Origin: Magnolia sinica | Lineage: Eukaryota > Streptophyta > Magnoliopsida > Magnoliales > Magnoliaceae | Length of the DNA stretch: 64,000 nucleotides | Direction of reading: 5' to 3' | Assembly (NCBI RefSeq): GCF_029962835.1 | Contig: NC_080575.1 | Location: 44,878,437-44,942,436, forward strand | In this document: one piece after another, positions 53,647-64,000 of the stretch | How positions within the stretch are numbered: position 1 is the stretch's first letter | Layout of the letters: every line of letters begins with the position of its first letter | Made by a program: the position numbers and the translations under genes | Notes under the pieces: model-generated | The model's database searches: none | Told to the model about the DNA's origin: nothing | The model's input: the letters and a program-made list of their open reading frames with translations, nothing else

Positions 53647-54370
53647 TTTCCTTTTTCTTTTTTTTTTTCCTTTTCTTCTTCTTCTTTTTTGAAGGGTAAT
53701 GGGAAATTTATTAAAGGCCTGCTTGCCAAAGCAAAAACAAGAAAAAGTACAACGACAAAAAAGCCAAAAAACAGCCCAAAAGGAAACCCTGTTACAAGTG
53801 ATTAGAGCAATTGATAACTCATTCAGATACAGACAATTTGATAGCCTCAACAATTGCCTCAAAAAGTTTAGAGGAATTCCGGAACCGTCCTCTGTTTCTC
53901 TCACCCCAAACAACCCATCACATGGCCGGTAATGTCAAGAGCCAAGTAGAACAACGGTCATGCTTTCCTCCATCTCGCCCATGCCATGCTCAAGGAAGGT
54001 TTCTAACCGAGGAAGGAATAACCCACAGCACATCAAAATCAGCAATAACATGCTCCCACACCTTGAGGGTAAAGGGGCAAAAGATGAAGAGCTAGTCAAT
54101 AGATTTGGCATCTTGCCGCACATGTTCGGGATGATCATAGACCACTTGGTCCACTTCTAAAGGTTGTCTATAGTCAACACCTTCCTACCCACCAAACATG
54201 TGAAGGCAAACAATTTAGACAGCACTCCATAGGACCAAAAGTGGTAAGCATGCCTCTCTTGGCTAGAGCTTCCTTTAGGACAAAGCAACCTGTAGAAGAT
54301 TTTTACCAGGAAGCGGCCTGAGTTATGCGCACACCATACCCAAGTGTCTTCCCCTCCCATGGGGTGAACG
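53647..54370 (-). mobile_element. L1-type LINE, 3' end fragment
   Basis: Minus-strand frames carry the zinc-binding zf-RVT module found at the C-terminus of plant L1 LINEs: DTWVWCAHNSGRFLVKIFYR, HFWSYGVLSKLFAFTCLVGR, KVLTIDNLQ, in two frames. The 3' end is marked by a pyrimidine/poly-T tract on the plus strand (53,647-53,692), the complement of a poly-A tail. It is 5' truncated, as is usual for LINEs, and has decayed. Confidence 0.75.
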
Positions 54371-54446
54371 AACTACAACCAGGCCAAAAGGGGGACAAAC
54401 TCATCCACCTCAATGTCCAAAAGATTCCTCCTACATCTCGAATCCC

Positions 54447-54590
54447 AACTCACAAAGGTGCCCATCAAAAAGTAGCAGTCCACCACTCTCAAGCCTTTAG
54501 CCGGAGACTAACGACCCAACTCACAAAGGCGCCCATCAAAAAGTAGTGGTCCACCACTCTCAAGCCTTTAGCTGGAGACTAATGACCTAT
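54447..54590. repeat. 72-bp tandem duplication
   Basis: AACTCACAAAGGTGCCCATC begins at 54,447 and AACTCACAAAGGCGCCCATC at 54,519. The unit ends TTTAGC(C/T)GGAGACTAA. Few differences. Confidence 0.85.
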
Positions 54591-54599
54591 GTTGGGGAA

Positions 54600-54899
54600 C
54601 TCATGATGCAATGTAGGTCCTCTTCTTCTTCTTCTTTTTAAGAAGCATCGAAAATTTACATTAATAAAAATTTCATTAAAAGAGAAAAACAACACTTAAC
54701 AAATTATTTATTAATTTATTCACAACAACTTGAGCTAGATGACAACTATGCCAAAACACACCTCACAGGACCATGAATGGTCCCTGTTCACACCATGCGC
54801 ATAAACCGACTCATCAATTATCTGAACCAATGGCCACCAACGGCTTGCGCTAATGAAATAATGTCTTCCCAAACTGCTACATTACATGGAATATTATAC

Positions 54900-54900
<1 letters not shown>
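54600..54900. other. Spacer, possible second LINE tail
   Basis: A CTTCTTCTTCTTCTTTTT run at 54,621 is followed by GAAAATTTACATTAATAAAA. This is similar in style to the tail of the LINE just upstream. No gene. Confidence 0.35.

Positions 54901-54951
<51 letters not shown>
54901..54951. repeat. (CA)n(TA)n microsatellite
   Basis: About 19 CA repeats followed by five TA repeats. Confidence 0.95.
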
Positions 54952-54952
<1 letters not shown>

Positions 54953-55029
54953 AAATTGACGATTTTATTCAAACTAGCAAAAGCAGTTCAAAGCACAGGA
55001 TACATACAAGGTGGATCTATGATGCAGGA

Positions 55030-56337
55030 TGATTGCTTGCCTCCAAGTGCAGAGGTTTGTAAGTAGTATCCCATGAATACAGGGTCGATCCCACAAGGAG
55101 ATGAATTGTGAGAAGAAAAAAAAAAATCAAATGCAAGACAAACTAAGTAATAAAAATGAATTTGATGATTTGATTTTGAGATTTTTGAATGGATGTAATT
55201 CAACTGAATAAAATAACACCCAAGTTTCAAAGTTCCACATATAGGTTAATGTTCCAAAATCATGATGACTTGGATAACACAACTAGGATTTGAGCACTAT
55301 GGTCAGCCTAATCGGAAAATAAAACAGTTTAAATATTTTAATAAATGATATAAAATATTAGAAAATCATGGATTTGCACCATTGATATATATTCTTAAGC
55401 GTCAGTGATTTTAAGAATTCAATATCAATGAGATAATGAAAATTAAAGAAATTTAACAAGTTGAAAACCTCTTCTATCTAGGAAATCTAATTGATCTAGG
55501 GTACGCCTATCCATCAATGTGGATCTCATATGATGGAAATTTATGGATCTTACAAGAGGATAAAAAATAAAATCTAAATAATCGATAACATGCATACACT
55601 ATTCTTCTCATCATTAAAACAATCAATCATCATAATCTTAAAGAATTATTAAACCTATATGCTTCCCTTCTATCTTGGGCTAGAAGGAACTTAGAAAAAC
55701 ATAATTAAATTGCAGAAATAAAAAGCAACAAGAAAGAAAGAAAAGAATGCAAATAGAAAAGATCTAAAAAAAAAAAAAAAAAACTTATAAAGCTTTAATA
55801 AAACTAAAAAACTCTTTAAAAACCCTAAATTTTGCTTTGGGATGCCTTGAATAATGCTTAGGAATGCCCTAGGAAGCCCTATTTATAAGTAGGGAATTCC
55901 AATTTTCGTACAAAATTGAAAAACCCTAGAAACCGCCTCAAATATACATATTTTTTCAAAATAGACTTCTCACTGCATAGTTCATTTAAAACAGACTTCC
56001 TGCTGCGCAGTTTTTCAAAATAAACTTCACAGCTTTAAAATACACTTTTTCAGGACGATTTCAGGATTCTTCACTTCAAAATTTCGATTTTCTTCATTCT
56101 TCACTTGGTTTTCTTGGATCTTTGGTATGCGAATTCTTCAATCTTGGTCTCCTAAGATCCATCCCTTGCCTTGGTGATTCTTGAGCATCAAATCCATGCT
56201 TTTTAGTACCCTTTTTCAATCCAAGCTCTTAAATTCACCTTGCAATACATACATGAGTAAAATAGAATATTAAACTGATTCATGTTCATAAAACCAAGTG
56301 TAAATGGAAGAAATTATGCAATATTTGAGTCTCAACA
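55030..56337 (-). repeat. 3' LTR of the gypsy element
   Basis: 1,308 bp with TG...CA ends (TGATTGCTTGCCTCCAAGTG at the left, GAGTCTCAACA at the right). A TATA-like box (TATAAATA on the minus strand) lies at 55,880-55,887. A ~40-bp motif (ACAGACTTCCTGCTGCGCAG and variants) is repeated two to three times at about 55,955-56,035. Confidence 0.9.
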
Positions 56338-56350
56338 CACTCCCCCAACC
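56338..56350 (-). other. Polypurine tract of the gypsy element
   Basis: On the minus strand, GGTTGGGGGAGTG lies directly before the 3' LTR start TGTTGAGACTC. Confidence 0.8.
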
Positions 56351-58240
56351 AGCATTTTGCTAGTCCCAAGCAAAATAAGCGAAGAAAAATAAATATAAGA
56401 ATAAAAATTAATTCTAGAAACAAAATTGAAATGAAAACAAAATTCTAACTACATTACTTTCGCAGGTAATCTCGATTGCATTTAACATATGCAACAAGCC
56501 TTTAAACCCTTAAGTTTCTCCTAGTGGATGAGTTATAGTCTCGTGAGGGTTTTCAAAAATATTACCCACAAATATTGAAAACATGAAACATAGTTCAACA
56601 CTCAGAAATTTATACAATTATGCCTCCATTCATCATATGAATTCCAAAACAAAACAATACTTACTTTAAGTCTGAAGTGAGTTAGATTCTCAATTTTCTA
56701 AGCCATTACATCCTTGAGTTCAGAGACCTAATCAAAATTTAGAATAGTTATGATCCAATATCTTTAGGTGCTCCGTGACACTAGTCTAACTTTGAGAAAT
56801 ATGCATGTTCCCTATCCTAACTCCTTTCAATCATCCCAAGAATATGAAATCTCTAGTTATCTCATTTTTTTCATGACATTTCTTATTTTATCATCATATT
56901 CTCATTATTATAGACCACCCTTAGATGAAGATTCCCACCGGGTTTGCCTCATAACCTAAGTTATCGTACTTATAATGGTAATAGTAATGGATACTTAGGT
57001 ATCCTTACTCCGGATTACTGATACGATTGTTATGGTCATTGCATTTATGCTCTATAATAAATTTTTTTTTTTCCATCACTCTTTTTTTCCTTTAATATTC
57101 TCTCTTTTAAACATATATCAATGGTACTAGTTCATTCAACCTTGTTTGAATCAAAAGTTGTTATTCTAGTTCATATATCATATTCCTCACTTAGCTAGGG
57201 TGTATTGTGAATTCACTATATCAAATTACAACTCACTTTAAATTAGTGATTAGATAATTGAATTCAAGTCTATAATTTTCAGTTATCATATTTCTGACTA
57301 CTATCAACCTAGACTAAGTATTAACTTTGCCTTTGAAATTCGCATAATATCATGTTTACATTCTTGTATATAAAAATATTATTTTGAAAATGTTGAAAAA
57401 ATTTTCCCCATAAACCTAAAAAAATAAACTTAAACCTAATTGAAATCTAAAAATAATAAAAATAATAATAAAATAAATTGAAACCCAAAAAAAAAAAAAA
57501 CATTCACATGAATGACTATCCACACCCCTAACTTAAAATCTACACTATCCCCAATGTAATGATAATGTAATGTAGAGAACAATACAAATAAAAGAAAGGG
57601 TGGATAGTACCTACCATGAAAAACTCACCTGTTATGTGACACTAAAAAGAATTGAATATGATACAAATCCTACAGAAATACTCTGTCAGACTAGGGGCAT
57701 TAATTTGAATATTCTGACTCATGAAGAGGGAATGATTCCTCTCCTAAATGAAAGTTTTCCACATAAGGCTTCAATATCTGATCATTAACCTTATACACAT
57801 TGCCATTACATGGATTCTTAATTTCAACAGCCCCATGAGTATAAACATTCTTCACAATGAAGGAGCCTGTTCATCTTGATCTTAACTTTTTCAGAAAGAA
57901 CTAGAGATGGGAATTGTACAATAGGACCTTTTGATGAGGTTCAAAATTCTTCCTCAGGATATTTTTGTCAAGAAAAGCTTTGGTCATTTCTTTATAGATT
58001 TTAGAATTTTCATAGGAATCTCCCCTCAGCTCCTCTAATTCATTCAACTCTAATTTCCTTTGTCTACTTGCTTGGTCCATATCAAAGTTTAATTTCTTTA
58101 TTGCTCAGTATGCTCTATATTCCAATTCCACAGGTAAGTGGCAAGTCTTCCCATACACCAATTTGTATGGAGACATTCCAAACGGGGTCTTATAAGCAGT
58201 CCTATAAGCCCATAAAGCGTCGGATAGTCTGAGGGACCAA
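56351..58240. other. Non-coding 3' internal region of the gypsy element
   Basis: AT-rich with no recognisable gene. Open frames at 56,768-56,959 and 57,600-57,788 are short. Long spacers between pol and the 3' LTR are known in Athila/Tat elements, where an extra gene may sit, but none can be made out here. Confidence 0.6.
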
Positions 58241-61200
58241 TCCTTCCTATCTGGCCTTATAGTTTTCTCTCGTTTGTGGGTGGTATGGGGTGTTAACTTT
58301 ATGCTTGATGCTATATTTCTTCATCAAAGCCTCAAATGTCCTATTACAAAAGTGAGACCCGCCATCACTAATGATGGCCTTTGGAGTTCCAAATCTAGAA
58401 AAAATATTTTCTTTGAGGAATCGTATGACCACTTTGTTGTCATTGATCCTACTTGGAATTACTTCAAACCACTTTGAAACATAGTCCACACCAACCAATA
58501 TATAAAGAAATCTAAAAAAAGATGGAAATGGGCCCATAAAATCAATACCCTAACAATAAAAAATCTCCAATGGTAAAATTGGAGACAAAGGCATCATGTT
58601 GCACCGGGACACTCTTCCTAACCTTTGACATCTATCATAAGTAACACAGAAAACTTAGGTGTCTTTAAACATGGTGGGCCAGTAAAAATCACACTGCAGG
58701 ATTTTTGCATTTGTTTTCTTAGCAGAAAAATGGCCACCACATGCTTCCATGTGATAAAAGGAAATAACACTCTTATCCTCTAGGACACAACGTCTAAAAA
58801 TCTGATTAGTCCCATATTTATATAAATATAGGTCATCTGAGAAGAAGTTCTTAACCTCAGTTTCAAAACACTTCCTATCTTGTGACTTCCAATTATATGA
58901 CATTTTTTCCATTACAAGATAGTTCATTATATCCGCATACCAAGGTAATTTGGAGATCGCAAATAATTGTTCATCAGAAAAAGTGTCCTGGATATGCATC
59001 TTCTCAGTGAAATCTTTTAACACCAATCTAGAAAGGTGATCGACCACTACATTTTCTACTCCTTTCTTATATTTTATCTCTAAGTCAAATTCTTGGAGTT
59101 GGACGATCCATGTCAAAAGTCTCGGCTTTGCATCCTTCTTAGATAGCAAATATCTCAAAGCCAAGTGGTTCATGAAAATGACCACTTTGGATCCCAGTAA
59201 GTAAAACCTAAACTTATCCAAAGTAAAAACTACTGCAAGTAACTCTTTTTCAGTTGTTGAGTAGTTCACTTGGGCCGAGTTTAGAGTTCTACTCACATAG
59301 TGAATAACGTAGGGCCGTTTATCTTTCCTTTAGCCCAAAACAGCCCCTATGGCATAATCACTCGCATCGCACATTAGTTCAAAAGGAAGTGTCCAATCTG
59401 GTGGATGCATGACAAGTGCAGTGGTAAGGGATGATTTAATTTTATTAAAGGCACTTACACACTCATCTATCCACTTAAATGGAACATCCTTTTTCAGAAG
59501 ATTAGTCAAGGGTCTAGTAATGGCACTAAAGTCCTTGATGAATCTTCTGTAGAAACCAGCGTGCCCTAGAAGTGATTTAATATCTCTAACAGTTCGGGGG
59601 ATAGTTAGATTAGTAATAGTTAAGTTTTGAGCGATCTACCTTGATTTCATTTTTGGAGATATCATGACCCAAAACAATTCCCTTTTGAACCATGAAATGA
59701 CATTTCTCCCAATTTAAGACAAGGTATTTCTCTTCACACCTAGACAAGATGAGATACATTGTTGAAGCATTCCTCAAAACTATTCCCAAATACAGAGAAG
59801 TCGTCCATGAAAACCTCAAGAAACTTCCTAACTATATTTGAAAAAATACTTAACATACACCGTTGGAAAGTTGCCGGGGCGTTACATAATCCAAATGACA
59901 TCCGTTTGAAAGCAAACGTGCCAAAAGGATAAATGAACGTGGTTTTCTCTTGGTCTTCCATGGCTATCTCTATTTGGTTATGTCCAGAATATCCATCAAG
60001 GAAACTATAGAAGGAGTGACCTTCTATCCTCTCTAAAACTTGATCAATGAATGATAGAGGATAATGATCATTCTTTGTGACCTGGTTTAATTTTCTATAG
60101 TCAATGCAAACACGCCAACCAGTGGTGACACATGTTGGTATGAGTTTATTATGAGAATTCTGTACAATAGTTATTCTGGATTTCTTCGGGACTACTTGAG
60201 TTGGACTCACCCAAACATTATCAGATATTGGGTAGATGATTTTCATATCCAATTATTTGATCACCTCAGTTTTTACAACTTTTATTATGTTTGCATTAAG
60301 ATGCCTTTGAGGTTGTTTAATTGGTTTGGCGTCCTCATCGAGGTGGATTCGATGGGTGCATATAGAAGGGCTTATACCCTTGATGTCAGAAATGGTCCAG
60401 CCCAAGGCTCCTTTGTGGTCCCTTAGAACTTTCAACAATTTAATCTCTTGATCCTTCTCTAAAAGTGAAGAGATCACCACAGGATAAGTTTTATTTTCAC
60501 CTAAGTATACATACTTAAGCTCATTTGGTAATAGTTTTAAATCAAGCTTTGAAACATTGGTTGGTGATGGCAGAGGTCGCGAGTCCTCAATAGATAGGAT
60601 TTGAGTGCGCGGTCTCCATTGGCACATACTAATGTTCTGGATGGTAGTGCTCTCATTATCATCACAAATTTCAGTAAGCACTTTTTCTAAATCAGAATTT
60701 TTCAAGTCCCCAATGACTTGAATCAATTCCTCAGTTAGACTAGGTTCCAATTCCTCTTCTTCTATCAAGCAGTCCATGAAATTCAGCTCATGGATCTCAT
60801 TATTATCAATGGGCTGCTTACATAGATTGAAAATATTTAACTCTAGAGTCATGTTACCAAAAGACAAGTTCATCATTCCATTCCTTCAATTTATAATTAC
60901 ATTTGAAGTTGCTAGGAATGGGCGGCCTAAAATGATGGGAGCTTGAGCGCTGGCATTTACATATGGTTCAGTGTCGAGTACAATAGAATTCATGGGGAAG
61001 TAGAATTTCTCCACTTAGACTAGCACGTCCTCTAAAATTCTTCTTAGTACCTTAATAGAGCGGTTAGCGAGTTGAAGTGTAATCGTGGTTGGTTTAAGCT
61101 TGCTTAACTCTATTTGTTTGTAAATCGAATAAGGTACTAAGTTAACACTTGCACCCAAATCTAGCAAAGCATGCTTAATTTGGAAATTCTCAATAATACA

Positions 61201-63660
61201 AGGAATAGTGAGACTTCCCCGGTCTTTGTATTTGGGTACAACCCTTTGTTGAATGATAGCGCTCACTTTCTCAGTAAGGAAGGCCTTTTTATACACATTT
61301 AATTTCCTCTTTACAGTGCATAAGTCCTTGAGATATTTAGCATATGATGGAATTTGTCTAATGGCATCAAGCAGAGGAATATTGACAGTAACCTTTTGTA
61401 GCACATCCAACACTTCTTGATATTTCATGGGGACAGTCGGATTCCGAAGTCTAGATGGGAATGGAATTGGAGGCTCATATGACTTAGTCTCTTTATCCTT
61501 TTGCCGTTGCTGCTCTTGAACCATAACCGGTTCATCATTTTCTTGAGACAGTGGCTCATCCTCCGGTATTTCTACCTGTTGCATTATCTTGTTATCGACC
61601 TCTTTTCCACTTCTCAAGATAATGATGGCCTTAGCTTGTTCATGATATAGCCCACTTAGATTTGAGTCTCCGATAAAATGTGTGTTTCTAGGGTTTGGCA
61701 CGGGTTGAGAAGAAAGGGTGCCTTTTTCTCTAGCATTTAGTTGAATCTCAATCCTAGCCACAGCTATCTTTAATTCCTGATTTGATTGGATTAGAGACTA
61801 ATTCATTGGAGCTTGAGAGTTCATGAATGTGGTCCATGCATCCTTCATAGATGATCGCTTTGGCGGGGGTACATATGGTGCATTGTTAGGTGCCCCAAAG
61901 AAGTTGTTTTGTGGAGGCATTTGAGGTACATTGGGTGCATTAATTTGTAGTCCATTCCTCCAATTAAGATTAGGATGGTTACGCCAATTTGGATTATACG
62001 TGTTTCCCATTGGTTGCATAACTGACCTTTGGTAATTATTTATAGCATTTGCTTGATCATGTTCATGCGTGATATTTTGTAAACTGAGATTATTGGACAT
62101 TCCTTTATGTCATGCTCTGTACCACCACAAATGTTAAAAAAATTACCTAAGGAAGTGTTTTCTTTAACCATATCAACCTTCCTAATTTCCAAGGCTTCGA
62201 CCTTTCTAGCCAATGCAGCGAATTTTGCATTAAGGTCGTCTTCCTCTCTTAGGACATACATTCCCACTTTCTCTCTAGGAATGGGTCTAGTTTGGTCTGA
62301 TTTAGTAGAGACATCCCATGTCTGCGTATTCTCTGCTAACATATCTAGAAAATCCCAAGCCTTATTATGATCTTTGTCAAGAAAGGTTCCACTACACATC
62401 ATCTCTATGAACTAACGGGTATCCATGGTGAGCCCCTTTCGGAAAGCATCAATCACGTGCCATGGTTCATAACCATGATGTGGACAAGTAATTAGAATGT
62501 CTTTGAAGCACTCCCAAGCTTGAAAAAATAGTTTATTCACCTTTTGGGAGAATGATATGATTTCTTGTTTTAGTGCACTTATTTTGTGCTCGGGAAAAAA
62601 CTTTTTCAAAAACTCTCTACTTAAGGCTTGCCGTGAAGTGATGGTATTGGGTCTTAGAGAGTTGAGCCATGCTTTAGCCCGATCCTTTAGAGAAAATGAG
62701 AATAACCTAAGCTTAAGTACATCCTTATTGCTATTGTTTACTTGTAACGTTGCAATTACTTCCTCAAAGTCCTTGAGGTGCAAGTAGGAGCTTTCAGAAT
62801 TCAAGCCATGAAATTTAGGAATTAATTGAATCACACCTGGTTTAAAATCAATGTTCCTTGTGTGATCAGGGAACACTATACAAGATGGTAAAGTTGATCT
62901 CTCAGGGTGTAAATGTTCACGTAAAGTCCGTGGTTGGTTTAACACATTCTTATGAACTTCATTTTCATCCTCAAGAGGAGGATTAAATTGATTTTCTCTA
63001 TTTTGATTTATAGTTGGATCTGGCAGATTTGGATTTGGATTATCAACTGGGTCTGCCATGGAATCCAAGTGATGTTGAGTGCCTCTTCTAAGTGAATGAT
63101 CAAGGCTTGGAACTAGTCCCCCTTTAAAGGAGAGTCGATTGTTTTGATCCCTACTCTAACGGGACATAAACCATCCACACCACACAACAAATACCACTAA
63201 TTCAAATAGCAAGTATGATACTTAAAATAAAAATAAAAACTTAAGCAACAACCCATGCGGCAGGGCCGACCATGAGTGTTCAGTCCACAAACCAAAATAA
63301 ATCAACGACCCAGGCGGCAAGGCCGACCATGAGGGTTCAATCCACCAAAAAAATAAAAATAAAAAAATAAAAGTAAAACTAATGCAAAAATTAAACTATG
63401 TTAATCTGGAAAATAGATTCAGCGGATGATCTTTGTGATCAAACAGTAATTGTAGGACAACCATAGCACTTGGGTGATAAAATCCCAAGCAGGGCAACCT
63501 TATGTCATAGTTAGTGCTTGAAAGACCCAACTGAATTTATTTTCAAAGAAAAAGAAGAGAAAAAAAATCTACATAAAATTTGAAGAGTTTAGAAGAAAAC
63601 TTACCTTAGAAGAAAACTTACCTTAACTATCTTGCACAGATCTGATCTATCTCAATCTCT

Positions 63661-63677
63661 CCCCGGCAACGACGCCA
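63661..63677 (-). other. Primer-binding site of the gypsy element
   Basis: On the minus strand TGGCGTCGTTGCCGGGG lies six bases from the 5' LTR. It is close to the TGGCGCCGTTGCCGGGG site common in plant Athila/Tat elements. Confidence 0.8.
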
Positions 63678-63683
63678 AAAACT

Positions 63684-64000
63684 TGATTGCTTGCCTCCAA
63701 GTGCAGAGGTTTGTAAGTAGTATCTCGTGAATATAGGGGCGATCCCACAGGGAGATGAATTGTAAGAAGAAAAAAAATCAAATGCAAGACAAACTAAGTA
63801 ATAAAAATTAATCTGATGATTTGATTTTGGGATTTTTAAATGGATGTAATTCAACTGAATAAAATAACACCCAAGCTTCAAAGTTCCACACATAGGTTAA
63901 TGTTCCAAAATCATGATGACTTGTATAACATAACTAGGATCTAAGCACTATTGTCAGCCTAATCGGAAAATAAAACAGTTTAAATATTTTAATAAGTGAT
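63684..64000 (-). repeat. 5' LTR of the gypsy element (partial)
   Basis: It repeats the first ~317 bp of the LTR at 55,030, starting TGATTGCTTGCCTCCAAGTG. The rest lies beyond the window. Confidence 0.92.

Larger units (their letters stand above)
55030..64000 (-). mobile_element. Ty3/gypsy LTR retrotransposon, degenerate, cut by the window edge (fossil)
   Basis: The element runs on the minus strand. Coding remnants lie in Ty3/gypsy order: gag (about 62.0-63.1 kb, with AWLNSLRPNTITSRQALSRE), protease (about 61.0-61.8 kb, LLDLGASVNLVPYSIYKQ), reverse transcriptase (about 59.7-60.3 kb, KMTFGLCNAPATFQR-like and FMDDFSVFG), RNase H (about 58.9-59.3 kb, NYSTTEKELLAVVFTLDKF) and integrase (about 58.2-58.8 kb). 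Integrase after RNase H is diagnostic of this superfamily. No chromodomain is seen. The primer site and gag style suit the Athila/Tat group. Between the integrase and the 3' LTR there is a 1.9-kb stretch without recognisable coding. The frame is broken at several points (roughly five to eight). Age cannot be estimated well because one LTR is mostly outside the window, but the overlapping LTR parts look similar (a few percent apart). Confidence 0.93.

Overview
The window is nuclear DNA from a flowering plant. The evidence is plant-type Ty1/copia and Ty3/gypsy elements, CACTA-type transposon ends, an RTE-like and an L1-like LINE, a P-class pentatricopeptide gene, a nuclear gene for mitochondrial ribosomal protein L11, and fragments of plant GDSL lipase, FACT/SSRP1, UBP12/13, AE7/MIP18 and GABA-transporter genes. 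A very abundant foldback repeat family, rich in GTGGGCCCCACC-like and CCGTCCATCC-like blocks, resembles what I have seen in magnoliid-type genomes, but I cannot prove the clade from sequence alone. Host genes are sparse. The only gene that looks whole is the L11 gene at 37,597-38,070.

Layout. 1-1,856: a tandem array with a 136-bp higher-order period (about six 22-23-bp sub-units) that flips orientation at a CCACGTGG centre near 1,026. 2.1-3.4 kb: a MITE-like element and foldback repeats. 3,418-7,492: palindrome P1, with arms of about 1.55 kb, a 0.95-kb loop and a 21-bp minisatellite in both arms. 7,715-24,747: palindrome P2, with arms of about 5.8 kb around a 482-bp loop. Each P2 arm carries the promoter and first exon of a GDSL lipase gene, a CACTA transposon terminus with subterminal repeats, and exon-like gene pieces. 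A copia element (8,445-13,537) sits only in the left arm, and the right arm preserves the empty site. 24.7-28.4 kb: foldback elements and unrecognised DNA. About 28.4-35.6 kb: a gene-fragment-rich (Pack-type) region with pieces of at least five unrelated host genes, all on the minus strand, including a possible in-frame UBP12/13-SSRP1 exon chimera. 35.8-37.2 kb: foldback repeats and a 171-bp tandem duplication. 37.2-38.1 kb: a MITE carrying two TGACGTCA sites just upstream of the L11 gene. 38.7-39.5 kb: a decayed RTE-like LINE, directly followed by a third copy (39,493-40,897) of the inner part of P2. This third copy shows what the unit looked like before it was inverted. 41.7-43.6 kb: further foldback/MITE elements. 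44,696-47,661: a PPR gene ruined by several stops and a frameshift. 48.8-49.3 kb: a ~110-bp tandem array. 53.6-54.4 kb: an L1-type LINE tail. 55,030-64,000 and beyond: a Ty3/gypsy fossil cut by the window edge.

Main biological message: three inverted duplications (satellite, P1, P2) lie side by side in 25 kb, and the P1 and P2 edges sit in or next to foldback repeats. In P2 the two lipase promoters face inward, so read-through from either side would make a long hairpin RNA covering the lipase exon, the CACTA end and the captured exons. That would be a natural small-RNA source. This is inference from structure, with no expression data.
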